Positions 1-9,450 of a stretch of DNA of 64,000 nt are shown here, one piece after another. Below the pieces are notes generated by a model. That model saw only the letters and a list, made by a program, of their open reading frames with translations. It was not told the origin of the DNA and made no database searches. How positions within the stretch are numbered: position 1 is the first letter of the stretch; the number at the start of each line of letters is the position of its first letter. Source of the DNA: Monosporascus cannonballus (taxonomy: Eukaryota; Ascomycota; Sordariomycetes; Xylariales); NCBI GenBank assembly GCA_004154925.1, contig QJNS01000119.1:177414-241413 (forward strand), given 5' to 3'. The translations under genes and the position numbers were made by a program.

Positions 1-311
1 CCATACGTCCTTCCCCAGGGTATAAAAGGTGGTTATCTGCCCCGCAGCGACCATGAGGCAAACGAGAAACCGTGACTGACTCCCAGCTATACCTAGGGGA
101 TCCTATGTTAGGTTTCGCGACTTCAAGCAGGTCAGTTTGACAACTGTTTGCCTGCTTTATAAGAGCCTGGTAGACTTTAACATCCCTGTTTGAGCCGTCA
201 AGAGTCTGCTTCGAAAAGGCCAGTAGCACGGCGACAATGATGCCCATTTCAAGTGTCTCACGAAAACCAACAAGAAAGACTGGGACGGGCCAAGACGTTA
301 GTCTTGGGCAT
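1..311 (-). pseudogene. FTR1: FTR1-like high-affinity iron permease, N-terminal part (cut by window start, probably decayed)
   Basis: Ftr1 is the plasma-membrane iron permease that works in a complex with the Fet3 ferroxidase in reductive iron uptake. Reading leftward from an ATG at 309-311, the translation gives a short start and then, after a one-base frame change near 292-294, the segment [14 protein letters not shown]. This holds the R-E-x-L-E iron-binding motif of the family (codons at 248-262) inside the first membrane helix, followed by IIVAVLLAF and KQTLDG. Similarity stops near 145, where an intron is likely (a CTAAC branch-like sequence lies near 96-100). It resumes at the window edge with FYTLGKDVW (1-27), a conserved Ftr1 stretch. 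The frame change and the broken state of the FET3 neighbour suggest a pseudogene, but most of the gene lies outside the window. Divergent placement beside FET3 is the usual fungal arrangement and supports the call. Confidence 0.78.
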
Positions 312-409
312 GACGAGACCCGGTTTGACGGCTCCCTTGATGTGCAAGAGTGCGGATGATCCCATAGATTGGAACTATCGAGGTAGGTCGAACGGAGGGT
401 TAAGGGGTG

Positions 410-434
410 TTATCTGATTTAATTGATCAGATAA
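410..434. promoter_or_regulatory. Inverted pair of SreA-type GATA sites upstream of FTR1
   Basis: TTATCTGAT (410-418) and ATCAGATAA (426-434) form an inverted repeat with a 7 bp spacer. Each half matches ATCWGATAA, the published target of the SreA/SRE/Urbs1 GATA-type repressors that shut down iron uptake when iron is plentiful. The pair lies about 100 bp upstream of the FTR1 ATG. The sequence match is direct; regulation is inferred. Confidence 0.7.
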
Positions 435-1575
435 TTTTAGGAGGGGCAATTACCGGGACTTAGCGATCGTGCAAATGTGCAGAGCCAAAAAATGTTTCAT
501 CCATTTAGCGAGACCAGGTTTCAGTTACGGAATGACCATTCCGAAGAAACGAGGAGGTCCTCATCAGCATTATTCAATATGGCCGTGTTGCTTGGGATCA
601 AGTCATTCGATCGTCCAACACTGCTTTAGCGGAATAGGGTTCTTGGGTCCTTCTGGCAGGTTAAACCCTTTGACAGCCCCACACATGATTGGGGGATCAA
701 CTTAAGAGGGCGTCTTGATTACTGCCTCTCTCGTTGGCATGATTGGCATTACATCGCCAAGCCATCAAACGCTGAGATCAACGCCGCGATCGCAACCTCT
801 CATTAGGAGCTTGCCTTGACTAAACTTGTAGTACTTTGAACTTGGAAGAACGGGCGTATCTGAGAGCACTGTTGTCAAAGCGTCAACGAAAAGCCATCAT
901 CATCTTTGGTGGTCCTCATAACGCGTATATGCTGACTTACAAGTAAGCTGGACATTAGCGCGTCAGGGTAAACCTAGGTGGGTTGGGCCCATCGGCTTTG
1001 CCCCTTATCCAGACTGCCAGATCACCAGATCTCCCTGAGTGATACGCACTTTTTCAGCAAAATGTGGCTGCTCCACCTGCATAATCTGATCAACCATCAG
1101 TCCAGCTATCAGCGCTAGCCGTGAGCTTCTACCAATCGGTAGCCGTCTATCGACATGGTAGAAACTACTCTTGCGCCGAACATGCATTGCGACTCATCCC
1201 GTAATATCTGGTCTTGAAGCAATCACAGCGCTTGACGTAAATTATTCCAGACGGGCGCGGTGTTGAAGTGAGGGTCAAGGTCTAGCTACAAGTACAGTGA
1301 CATGTCACTTGTCAGTGTTGTGTATATATAGCAGGCCTCTGCCACCTAGATATATAGCTAGTCGAACCTTAATCAACACGCTCATTATTCTGACTTTCAG
1401 CATGCGGAATTTGTTAGCTGGTTCTCCTTTCCCTCGCGGATTTGGCACGAACTGGGTGACTCTGGATGGTCGGTTCTACCTATCACGTATTGCGCCATTA
1501 TTTCCGTGGTGTTTAGAAAATTGAAAAGCCTGATATACGCCGTAGTCTTCCCCTTGATGTCCCGCTTTTGTCTAG
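435..1575. other. FTR1-FET3 intergenic region, no gene recognised
   Basis: This is the middle of the divergent iron-gene promoter region. It has ordinary base composition, and its ORFs (longest under 80 codons, for example 469-705 plus and 1,005-1,187 minus) resemble no family I know. At about 1.6 kb between the two start codons the region is long for a shared promoter, so it may hold an unrecognised decayed insertion. Confidence 0.4.
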
Positions 1576-1584
1576 ATCAGATAA
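1576..1584 (+). promoter_or_regulatory. SreA-type GATA site upstream of FET3
   Basis: ATCAGATAA, an exact match to the ATCWGATAA iron-repressor consensus, lies 322 bp upstream of the inferred FET3 ATG at 1,906. A TATA-like TTATAAAG sits at 1,859-1,866. With the pair at 410-434, both sides of the divergent promoter carry the motif. Confidence 0.6.
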
Positions 1585-1905
1585 GTGAATGTCGTATAAT
1601 GGAATGAATGGATCATGCTTCCTATACCCGTCCTACTGATTGATAAGATACTTCCTTGGAATTACCAACCTTCTGGATGGGAATCTGCATCTGGACCATG
1701 GTCCGGTGCCCCCAAAGTCCCTGAGAACAGCCCGATTTCGGTCGCTCCTCTAAGTGTCTAATGTTTCACAGAAACCAGTATGGTTAACCAATATCTTGTC
1801 TCGCCCAGAATAATCCTCAGTTTTCTGGGTGTTGCACTAAAGGAAGTTCAGCTTTGAATTATAAAGGCATAACTTCATTCTTCCATCTTCGGGCGGGGCT
1901 TCACA

Positions 1906-3997
1906 ATGCTAAAAACAGCTTCGCAGATTACCACCCTCTTGTTTCCATTCGGGCAACGTCGAGGCGGCAACTGTTACCTATGACTTTAAAGTGACATGGG
2001 TCACTTCGAATCCAGAGGGCGCTTTCGATAGGCCTACTACTGGTATTGGCGGAAAATGGCCAACTACGCCGATTACAGCGGACATTGGCGACAATGTAGT
2101 TATTCGTGTTAGAAACAACCTGGGTACCGGTCCACCTCCTTGGACTTCCACGCCTTATTCCAGGAGGGCACTCCGCACATGGACGGACCTGATATGGTAA
2201 CGCAATGCGTGATTGTGCCCGGCTCCAGCTTTATATACAGCTTCACTGTGCGTGTGTTCCTTTAAATGAGATCCGAAAGGCCATCTAACATTGATACCGT
2301 GTAGATCAACCGGCATGGTACTTACTGGTACCACTCCAACACGCACGGGCGGTATCCAGATGGCCTGAGACGACAGCCCATCATCAACGATCCGGAGTCC
2401 CCTTTTATCGACCAATATGATGAAGAACTCGTACTTACAGTGTCAGACTGGGATCACAATCAGATAGCGGACCCCCTGCCGGCCTTCATCAGCAAATCGA
2501 ATCCGACGGGGGTAGAGTCAGTGCCGGACGCCGCTCTTTTCAACGATACCCAAGGTCTGAATGTCTTCGTCCAGCCGGGGAAGACTCACCTCGTCCGTAC
2601 GTTAATAAGGGCGCGTTTGCTGGCCAGTACATCTGGTTAGACGGTCATAACATAGCAATAGTTGAAGTGGATGGTGTGTATACCCATCTAGGGGTGGCCG
2701 AGAGATCTATCTGTCCGCTGCTCAGCGCTGCAGTTTCCTGTTGACGACTAATAACGAAACTACGGCGATCTATACCTTCGTTGGCAGCATGGATACAATA
2801 CGCCCGAACCCATTGTCGTGTATCTTGCTCCTCGCTCCGGTTCCTGCTGATAAGCATAGACTCTTCTCGACACGCTACAGGAAGATTTGAACTATAATGT
2901 GACCGACTGGCTAGTTTACGACGAAGCGTGACCTCTTCCCGATCCCACGCTCGTAGATGAGTTGGACGCTTTCGATGACGTGAACCTGGTCCCCTTCGAT
3001 AAACCAGCCGCTCCTCGGCAAGGCCGACAGGGTCGTGCAGCTCGACGTGGCCATACATAGCCTGGGCGACGGCGCCAACTACGCGTTCTTTAACAGCATC
3101 ACGTACAACTCCCCGAAGGTGCCGACGCTCTACACGGCGCTCTCCACAGGTGACCTGGCGTCGGACCCCGCCGTCTACGCCTTCGTGCTCGGGAAGGGAG
3201 ACGTCGTGCAGATCGTCGTCAACAACCCCGACCCGGGGCGCCACCCCTTCCACCTGCACGGGCACCATTTCCAGGCGGTCCACCGGTCCGGAGAGGAAGC
3301 CGGGACCTCCACCGAATCCGGTGCCGGGGAGGCCGACCTCCCCGCCGTTGCCCATGCGCCGCGACGCCCTGGTCCTAGACCCCGAGGGCAACGCCGTGCT
3401 GCGCTTCCGCGCCGACAACCCCGGAGTCTGGCTCTTCCACTGCCACATTGAGTGGCACGTGGCGTCGGGGCTCATTGCGACCTTCGTCGAGACGCCGCTG
3501 GAGTTGCAGGGGGTCATCGACGCGTCCACAATCACGGCACACCACCTCGCCGCGTGCGCGCCGCTGGCGTCCCGGCAACGGCAACACGGCCGACAACGCG
3601 GCCGATCTGCTCGATCTGACCGGCGAGAACAGGGCCCCGGATCCGCTGCCGGACGGGTAAAGTTCGTTGTTATGGGGCTTCCCTCTCCCTTGTGTGTTTG
3701 AGGGTTTATACGAAAAACTTAAGTGACGAACTGATGATTACTATGTGCGGGTTCATGACGACGGGCAAGGTGGCGCTCGCCTTCGGCTGCCTGAGCGGTA
3801 TCCTCGGCGTGCTTGTTGTCGCGTGGTACGGCCTGACACCAGATCCTGCCTCCCAGCCGGGCGTTGGGCAACCGACCGCTGATGCCCCACCCACAGAAAA
3901 GGACGCCGGGGGGTTCAAAACCGCGCCGGATTCTCTGTCTGAGCCGCAGCCGGTACTAGTTACCTCGGTCTCACGGTGTGGCAACACGAAGGGTTGA
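1906..3997 (+). pseudogene. FET3: FET3-type multicopper ferroxidase, decayed
   Basis: Fet3 oxidises Fe(II) with four copper ions at the cell surface and passes Fe(III) to Ftr1. An ATG at 1,906 starts a signal-peptide-like segment; a one-base shift then gives the mature start VEAATVTYDFKVTWVT. After another shift comes MDGPDMVTQC. A 57 bp intron (2,248-2,304, CTAAC branch at 2,284) precedes GTYWYHSNTHGRYPDGLR. Further on are [32 protein letters not shown] and the third cupredoxin domain with [10 protein letters not shown] (about 3,241-3,270) and HCHIEWH (about 3,436-3,456). The C terminus holds a membrane anchor, KVALAFGCLSGILGVLVVAW (about 3,767-3,826). At least four frame changes or stops break it. 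The first copper motif reads LDFHA where HFHG is expected, and the second reads YHSN where YHSH is expected, so trinuclear-cluster ligands are lost; the C-terminal copper motifs are intact. The membrane anchor and FTR1 neighbour favour Fet3 over a secreted laccase. Confidence 0.88.
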
Positions 3998-4683
3998 TAT
4001 AATACGGGGAGTTGTCTGATGGTGGTATAAAGATAGAATTTCGGAGCCAAAACATGCGGACTCGTATCTGCTCGGTCTCGCTAGTTATAGGGATATCACG
4101 GCATCCTTTACGCGAAGCGTGCTATAGTGCTTGTCTTTACAATGCTGAAACAAAAGATTTCTTCCATACCTTTCGAGCTCACGTATTAAATAGTGTGCCC
4201 AGGTGATTAATATTGGGAACGTTTTAGCCGCCATGCAACGTAACTTGTAAGTGATGCCATACTGTCGCCAGCAAGAATAAAATAGGCTTCATGATAGTCA
4301 TTGTTACGAGGCTCCGCGTAAAGTCTAAGCAGTGGCTGGAGAGCAGTGGCTATTTTGCCAATCTTCACGGAACATTGTGCGAGGGGAGCCATGCAAAAAT
4401 TTCTTTAGGGGGGTTTTAATTTATCAGGTACAGTTGAGCGCTACAACAATTACTTCAGGGAACAAGGAAAACCTTGAAATTCAGTCGACTAAAACCATTC
4501 TACCCCAATATCGGCTCATCCCCAACCAAGGCTCCCCGGGTTCTACCGAATCCCTCGGATATGTAATACCTACAATTGACTCTCCAAATATCGGGTTGCT
4601 TTTCTGGCGCGAAGTTCAGAGACTGTAAGGTCTCTTGCGCCGAATTAGCAAGGAGGGATCTTTAGTTAGCAGCGCCCATCGAT
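3998..4683. other. Intergenic, nothing recognised
   Basis: Stretch between the FET3 relic and the next ORF. Short ORFs at 4,012-4,206 and 4,332-4,628 show no motif or coding bias that I can support. No repeat or transposon end is visible. Confidence 0.35.
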
Positions 4684-5031
4684 ATGTCCTCTCCAATGAG
4701 CTTCGATAATGGGGGGCCGCAGTCCTTCGCAGAGAAGCATGTGTTGATGCGGGAGCTCAAAATGGCCGTCGCGACTTTCTTCGGTTTAGACCTGTTAGCC
4801 CACTACATTGTCCACGACAGATACGCGTCGGCCCCGCGGACGACGCGGCAGACCGCGACGCTCTTCGCCGTATGGTCCGCGCTAGGGTATAGCGCCGCCA
4901 ACGCGGAGTGCTGGGCCGCGGAGTCCTCGACCCGCGAGAGGAATCTCGCCGCCCGCTGGCAGGAGGAGCACGGCAGGCCGCCGCCATCATCCCTGATGGG
5001 CCCCACGCAGTCCGGCACTAGTCGCGAGTAG
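4684..5031 (+). CDS. Unidentified 115-residue ORF
   Basis: I do not recognise a family. From 4,840 onward the codons mostly end in G or C, unlike the overlapping frames, which suggests real or formerly real coding sequence. The product has a mildly hydrophobic middle (FFGLDLLAHYIV, LFAVWSALGYSAANAE) and an Arg/Glu-rich, probably helical C-terminal part (STRERNLAARWQEEHGR). No signal peptide or catalytic motif is visible. It could be an intact small gene or the last exon of a decayed one; every recognisable neighbour is broken. Confidence 0.35.
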   Translation: MSSPMSFDNGGPQSFAEKHVLMRELKMAVATFFGLDLLAHYIVHDRYASAPRTTRQTATLFAVWSALGYSAANAECWAAESSTRERNLAARWQEEHGRPPPSSLMGPTQSGTSRE

Positions 5032-5609
5032 CTGCATTACAGGTCTTGGATAAGTTTTCTCGCGGGCCTCTGTATAGTGCGGGGCGTGATATCCTACCGA
5101 CCAATCATCGTGAAACAGATCGGGGTCAGGCCTGTTATATGGGCTTATGATGTCTTGGCCGGGATGGCAGGTCTCGGGGCACTCGGCGCGGCCCTTCGTC
5201 TGGGCCATCTAGAGATGGTTAGGGAGAGATTGGAATTTGGTCTCGGCCCGGACCTGAGAAGCTGGCCTTATTAAGGGAAACTGGTTGTTCATCACTACCC
5301 CCCTCAACTTCGCTGATTTTTGAGATCTTCACCGGGGTTGGAACTAGATCGCCACATAAAGATCCTGGGGATTGAAGAATCCTGGTATTGGCCAACTACT
5401 CCCGTCGCGCATACGGTTTCATACCCTCATGGCGGGCCTTAGCAAGGGATCTTGACGCCCTAGAACGGCGACCGGTCCAAATGGCGAAATCTATTAAACT
5501 TCTTAGACGCGGTACTCTGCTATATAGATGGAGGCCTCGTCGCACCGGGAAAAAGCCTTTCACGCATCATCGGCGTCTCCATTAGACAGCAACCCATCAG
5601 CGCTATTGC
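5032..5609. other. Intergenic, nothing firmly recognised
   Basis: Two short plus-strand ORFs (5,077-5,274 and 5,388-5,585) have no supported identity. The first contains a segment vaguely like one ankyrin repeat (LGAALRLGHLEMVRERLE), too little to call. Confidence 0.3.
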
Positions 5610-6870
5610 TCAGATAGCCTCAATCTTGGGCTGTATCCGGTAGCAGCCGCCATGATTGATATTCCTTGCTATTGCCCTGGGACATCCAGAACTGGGCGCC
5701 GCACCACAGTACATTCTCCCTGCCGCTGGCATCGAGCGAGAGCTTGCCAGTGGCCGAACCAATGCAACCCCTGACGATGGCCCACCTACCCCCGTTATTG
5801 ATCGCGGTTTGGACGGTCTCCTGTATGCCGACCTGGGCCCAGGCTCTACCCGACGACGAGGTCGAGACGCAGGCATCGTATTTATACCTGTAGGGCGGGA
5901 TTGAGTTGGAGAGGATAAGGGTTGTTGTCGCTGTCCAGAGCCCAGATGCACTTGTTCTGGATCGTGGCGACTGGGGAAGACGGATCCTGCCCAGACGAGT
6001 TGAGCATTCCGCTGGCCGTTCCCCATGAAGTAGGCGTAAACCCATAGCGGACTGCTATAATACTCGGTAGCCACAGTCTTGAAGGCGCCCGCGGTAGTCA
6101 AGCACTCCGGTGCCACCATCATCGTCCCAATCTGCGAGGCGGTTGTCGAGACGGACACGAAATCCGCCTCCGTCGTGGCGGTATGTTCCGTCAAGGACAC
6201 GGTGGCGATCTTTGTGCTAGAAACCGTACCAGTGACGATGGACAGGACCGAGGAACAAATGTCTGTACAGTTGATAAAAATGATCAGGATCCCTGTCCGT
6301 CACTTGGCACAGCATGTGAGAGGACGAACTACGTTGGTAACTTCCATGGTGATGGTGGTGGATGGCGCGTCGGCGGTGATGGTGGTCGGGAGGATCTCAG
6401 CGCACGAGCAGGCCACAGCGTATTTCTCGAACGACAAGCAGGCTGATGCCTATTCAGATACGGCGAGGACGACGATGAGTGGGGTGGCCTCACGCATCTC
6501 TATCGGCGCCATGGATGCAAAAGTGACCGTCACGGTCTCAACGGCAGTCTCCGTCGTCTTGACAACCTTGGTCTCCGTGGAGCCGTGACACTCGTGCTGA
6601 GGGTAAACGCCGCGTCTCCGTTGAGATTTTTTCCGTCTTGCTTGCTGCATGGGACATTGTCTCGACAACAGTCATGGGCTCTGTCGGGACTACTATCACG
6701 GTAGAGATGGCGGTGCTGTGCTTCACTGTTAACTTGGCATCTAGGGAAAGGGGTGCTTCGTCTAAGTGCAGACTCAACCTTCCTATGACCGGGGTAGCCG
6801 TCATGGCCAGGTACGAGGAACAATCTTCGGCGCCGTTTACATCCCCGAGGCCGGGGTCAACAATGGCCAC
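5610..6870 (-). pseudogene. Decayed Thr/Ser-rich, probably secreted protein gene (unidentified)
   Basis: In three shifting minus-strand frames the translation reads like a fungal secreted or cell-wall protein. Low-complexity Thr/Ser/Val stretches occur in several frames (VVKTTETAVETVTVTF near 6,590-6,540; TTITADAPSTTITMEVT near 6,390-6,340; SLTEHTATTEADFVSVSTTA near 6,195-6,140). A more globular end follows with CIWALDSDNNPYPLQLNP, VLWCGAQFW and several cysteines, the style of an extracellular domain. No single frame runs through; at least three frame changes and stops are needed. Its upstream limit (about 6,870) rests on an ATG whose frame begins MAIVDPGLGDVNG, with no obvious signal peptide. 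I cannot name the family. Confidence 0.5.
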
Positions 6871-7794
6871 CCGTCAATGTTTTTGCCAGCATCTTGCTTG
6901 CTGCTCCAGTCGCGTAGCCGTGTTCGTAGGATCTGCACCTTTTAGATAACTTCATCGTAACGAGCGACTGAACAGCACCATAAACAAGTGTGAGAATTGT
7001 GACTAGATTACGATGACCACTCGACGGTGAGGTCCCGCAATAAGCTAGGACATTGTGATAACGCGTGGAACACTCTTTTATATACCAACTCAACCCAGTA
7101 GCTTAGCAACTATTACTCTATTCCATAGTCATGGTCCTAATACGTGGGTAGTTGTTTAATCTGCTACCGTACACAGGTTCCCTTCGCAGCAATTACCACA
7201 CGCAATGTGACTGGGCAAAGAAGGAAGCCCTTCTTAGAGCCCCATTAGCTCATCCCTGGATCTCACCTTCGGGAAGCAAGATCTCCTTAGCGTCCCTCCC
7301 TAGAGTCTAGACCATCCGGAAGGCACTAGGTTCCGGGCGCTCGGTTTCCTGCTCGTCTTGTCCACAATAGTGCCGCTACACCACGCTCGCTAGCAAAAGC
7401 CTACTAGGGATTCAGCGCGGGCGAACAAAACATCGGCTAAGGTGCGAATATCTGGTCGTTGCCTCTTCGACGCAACGGATCGGGGTACTTATTGGTATTC
7501 CTGTAGGCAAGTTCGTGCGCTGCGAGGCCGCTTCTGGGTCATTAGCAGCACTAGACCACTTACTTGGAAGTCTAGGCTCTCTTACCCTTTTGCTAATCCC
7601 GTTACTTGTCCCTCTGACAAGTCGATGGTCAAAAATGGCGAAAACTACTGAAGCGGAACTCCCTCTCAGAATGGAGGTACTGCACTTTTTTGCCCACGCA
7701 GTAAACATACAACGTCCATTCTTGCTGAGGATAATTACACTGCCAGGCATAACACCGTGGCGGAACAGAACAGATCTGTGCAACTCCGGCATTA
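6871..7794. other. Gap between two pseudogenes, nothing recognised
   Basis: ORFs on both strands (for example 7,412-7,792 minus, 7,515-7,853 plus) match nothing I know. Similarity to fructosamine kinase stops sharply near 7,797 just before its catalytic HGD-type motif would be expected, so an insertion or rearrangement may lie here, but I see no terminal repeats. Confidence 0.3.
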
Positions 7795-8568
7795 CAGGCG
7801 TGGCTGAATTGGACGTCCATCAGCTGTCAGGGGGTCGAGCAGGCGAGGTATAAGAGTCTCGAGTGCAACCTGCATCGCTTCATCCAACTCTTTCCAGAAG
7901 CTGTTCATCTCCACATCTAGCCGGTTAATATCGCCTATCAGCTTCTTGGAGAAGGATGTCCAGTTGCTACCCCACGTTGTGTTCAATGGCAACCTCCCGT
8001 CAAAATCGTTACATGAACCCGAACTGCCCAGTTGGTGATTTGCTTTTGTGATGCAACTCAGCTAGTTTCTGGCCTAGTCTCACGGGATCAGTTAGCTCAT
8101 TAGTAATCCTCAAATGATCACAGATGAAGAAGTAAGAATCGTCTCCGTTGCACTTTGCGAATCCTCGAGGCTGAGAGGCGAAACCTGGGATAGTATTATA
8201 GATCTCGAGCATTAGCATGTATTCGCCAGGAACACGCCCGGAGGTATCGTCAGTTTTCAAAATCTGCATGTCAAAGTTATCACATCCCAGTCTGACATTA
8301 AGATATAAGCGAATGGCATAGGGTTGTCGTCAACTTTGAGAAAATAGGCACTTGATGAACCATGAACTTTCTGAACATCGGTTTAGCTGTCGAGCCCCAG
8401 CTGGAATTCCATGCTGCTCCACCCTTCGGACCTTGTCGCCATCCTTCAGTGCTGCGGCCAGCGTTCCCAGTTAGAATGTTGAGTGGTGCTTGAAATGGAA
8501 TGGCGCTAACTTACCCCTGACTTAGAGCGAGGGCCGAGCTTAGTACTTTCTGCATCGTTTATATTCAT
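7795..8568 (-). pseudogene. Fructosamine-3-kinase / ketosamine-3-kinase-like, decayed and truncated
   Basis: Members of this protein-kinase-like family phosphorylate fructosamines on glycated proteins and small amines. A possible start is the ATG at 8,566-8,568 (MNINDAESTK). A 63 bp intron follows (8,452-8,514; GTAAGT donor, CTAAC branch near 8,470, CAG acceptor). Downstream come LKDGDKVRRVEQHG, AYFLKVDDN, then a longer open piece at 8,009-8,269 with SGRVPGEYMLMLEIYNTIPG, YFFICDHL and LAELHHKSKSPTGQFGF, all in family order. After a frame change at about 8,009 comes LPLNTTWGSNWTSF and IPRLLDPLTADGRPIQP, where similarity ends. The HGD-type catalytic loop and everything after it are missing. Several frame changes make this a pseudogene. 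It lies immediately upstream of the MITE. Confidence 0.75.
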
Positions 8569-8940
8569 TTTCAACCGTCGCATAATCCACCAACTGGTTG
8601 AAGAGAGAATTGACTTGATGTCGTGGTAACAAATTGACCATATATAACGCTGTTGCCAGCCACGCAATAGCGGCGTCGCTTTTACGACACTTGACATGCG
8701 CTCTTCACCCCGACAAGACAGCGGTAGTTGTGCGGGGTAGCCCCGTCGGCCTGACGCCCGGCCTCGGACTACATACGGAAGAGAGATCCTTCCTTACATA
8801 GTTCCAATACTACTCCAGTGTGAGATAGAGCGGTATTCTTGCTGAATTTAAGGTGGCAGAGAGACGAATCTTCTCTGCCGCCGTCCTTTTAAATCCTTCT
8901 GCACGATAGTTTTCGCCTCACATAAACCCAGTGACCGACA
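8569..8940. other. Intergenic, nothing recognised
   Basis: Ordinary-composition sequence between the kinase relic and the MITE. It may hold the upstream region of the STAND gene if the MITE inserted at that gene's start. Confidence 0.3.
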
Positions 8941-8948
8941 ATGGTGCG

Positions 8949-9388
8949 TAGGGTTTGCACTACCCACCCACCCACGCTAAAATTTCCTACCACGGGTATC
9001 CGTGGGTGGATAAAAATTTACGTGGGTGGTTAACAGGGATGCGTGGGTAAAATGAAATTACCCACGGACTAACCACTCGTGGGTACCCAAAATGCCAAAT
9101 TACCCATAATATCGATAACGTCCCGGATATAAGTGGGACATGGAAATTTTTATTGGTTAACCATTTCGTTTTAATGTGTAGCTCCATATACGCGAATATT
9201 TTAACGGAAATACGGATTAGTACACAGATTAGTACGCGTTCAAAAATACCCACGGGTACCCGTGGGTGGTTAGTTCGTGGGTGGGTAGTCGTGGGTATTT
9301 TTGGGAAAACGCCAAGACCACCCACGGTTACCCACCCACGGTCGTGGGTAGTCCGTGGGTACCCATTGGGTACCCATTGCAAACCCTA
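8949..9388. mobile_element. 440 bp hAT-type MITE with 8 bp target duplication
   Basis: The ends are perfect 11 bp inverted repeats, TAGGGTTTGCA and TGCAAACCCTA. They are flanked by a perfect 8 bp duplication, ATGGTGCG, at 8,941-8,948 and 9,389-9,396. An 8 bp duplication with short terminal repeats is the hallmark of the hAT superfamily. The subterminal 150 bp on each side are packed with copies of CCCACGG / CCGTGGG in both orientations, as expected for hAT transposase-binding repeats. There is no transposase ORF, so it is non-autonomous. Its first 160 bp and last 150 bp match the two ends of the 50 kb block at 11,005-60,987; the middle 130 bp differ. It shows no sign of RIP. Confidence 0.9.
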
Positions 9389-9450
9389 ATGGTGCGTACA
9401 AGCGGGTCTCGTATATATGATGTTGAATCAAAGTTTGTTAACAATAGGCT

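Noticed and set aside
469..705. 78-codon ORF in the iron-gene intergenic region
   Set aside because: No motif, no coding bias, no splice context; cannot be supported as a gene.
2645..3535. Longest minus-strand ORF in the left flank (296 codons)
   Set aside because: It is the antisense shadow of GC-rich FET3 coding sequence; the plus strand carries the clear copper-oxidase motifs.
5077..5274. Possible ankyrin-repeat fragment
   Set aside because: Only one weakly similar stretch, no second repeat, no gene context.
8949..9388. Telomere-like repeats because of many CCCACC/GGGTGG motifs
   Set aside because: The units are not TTAGGG arrays; they are inverted subterminal repeats of a TIR element with a target duplication.
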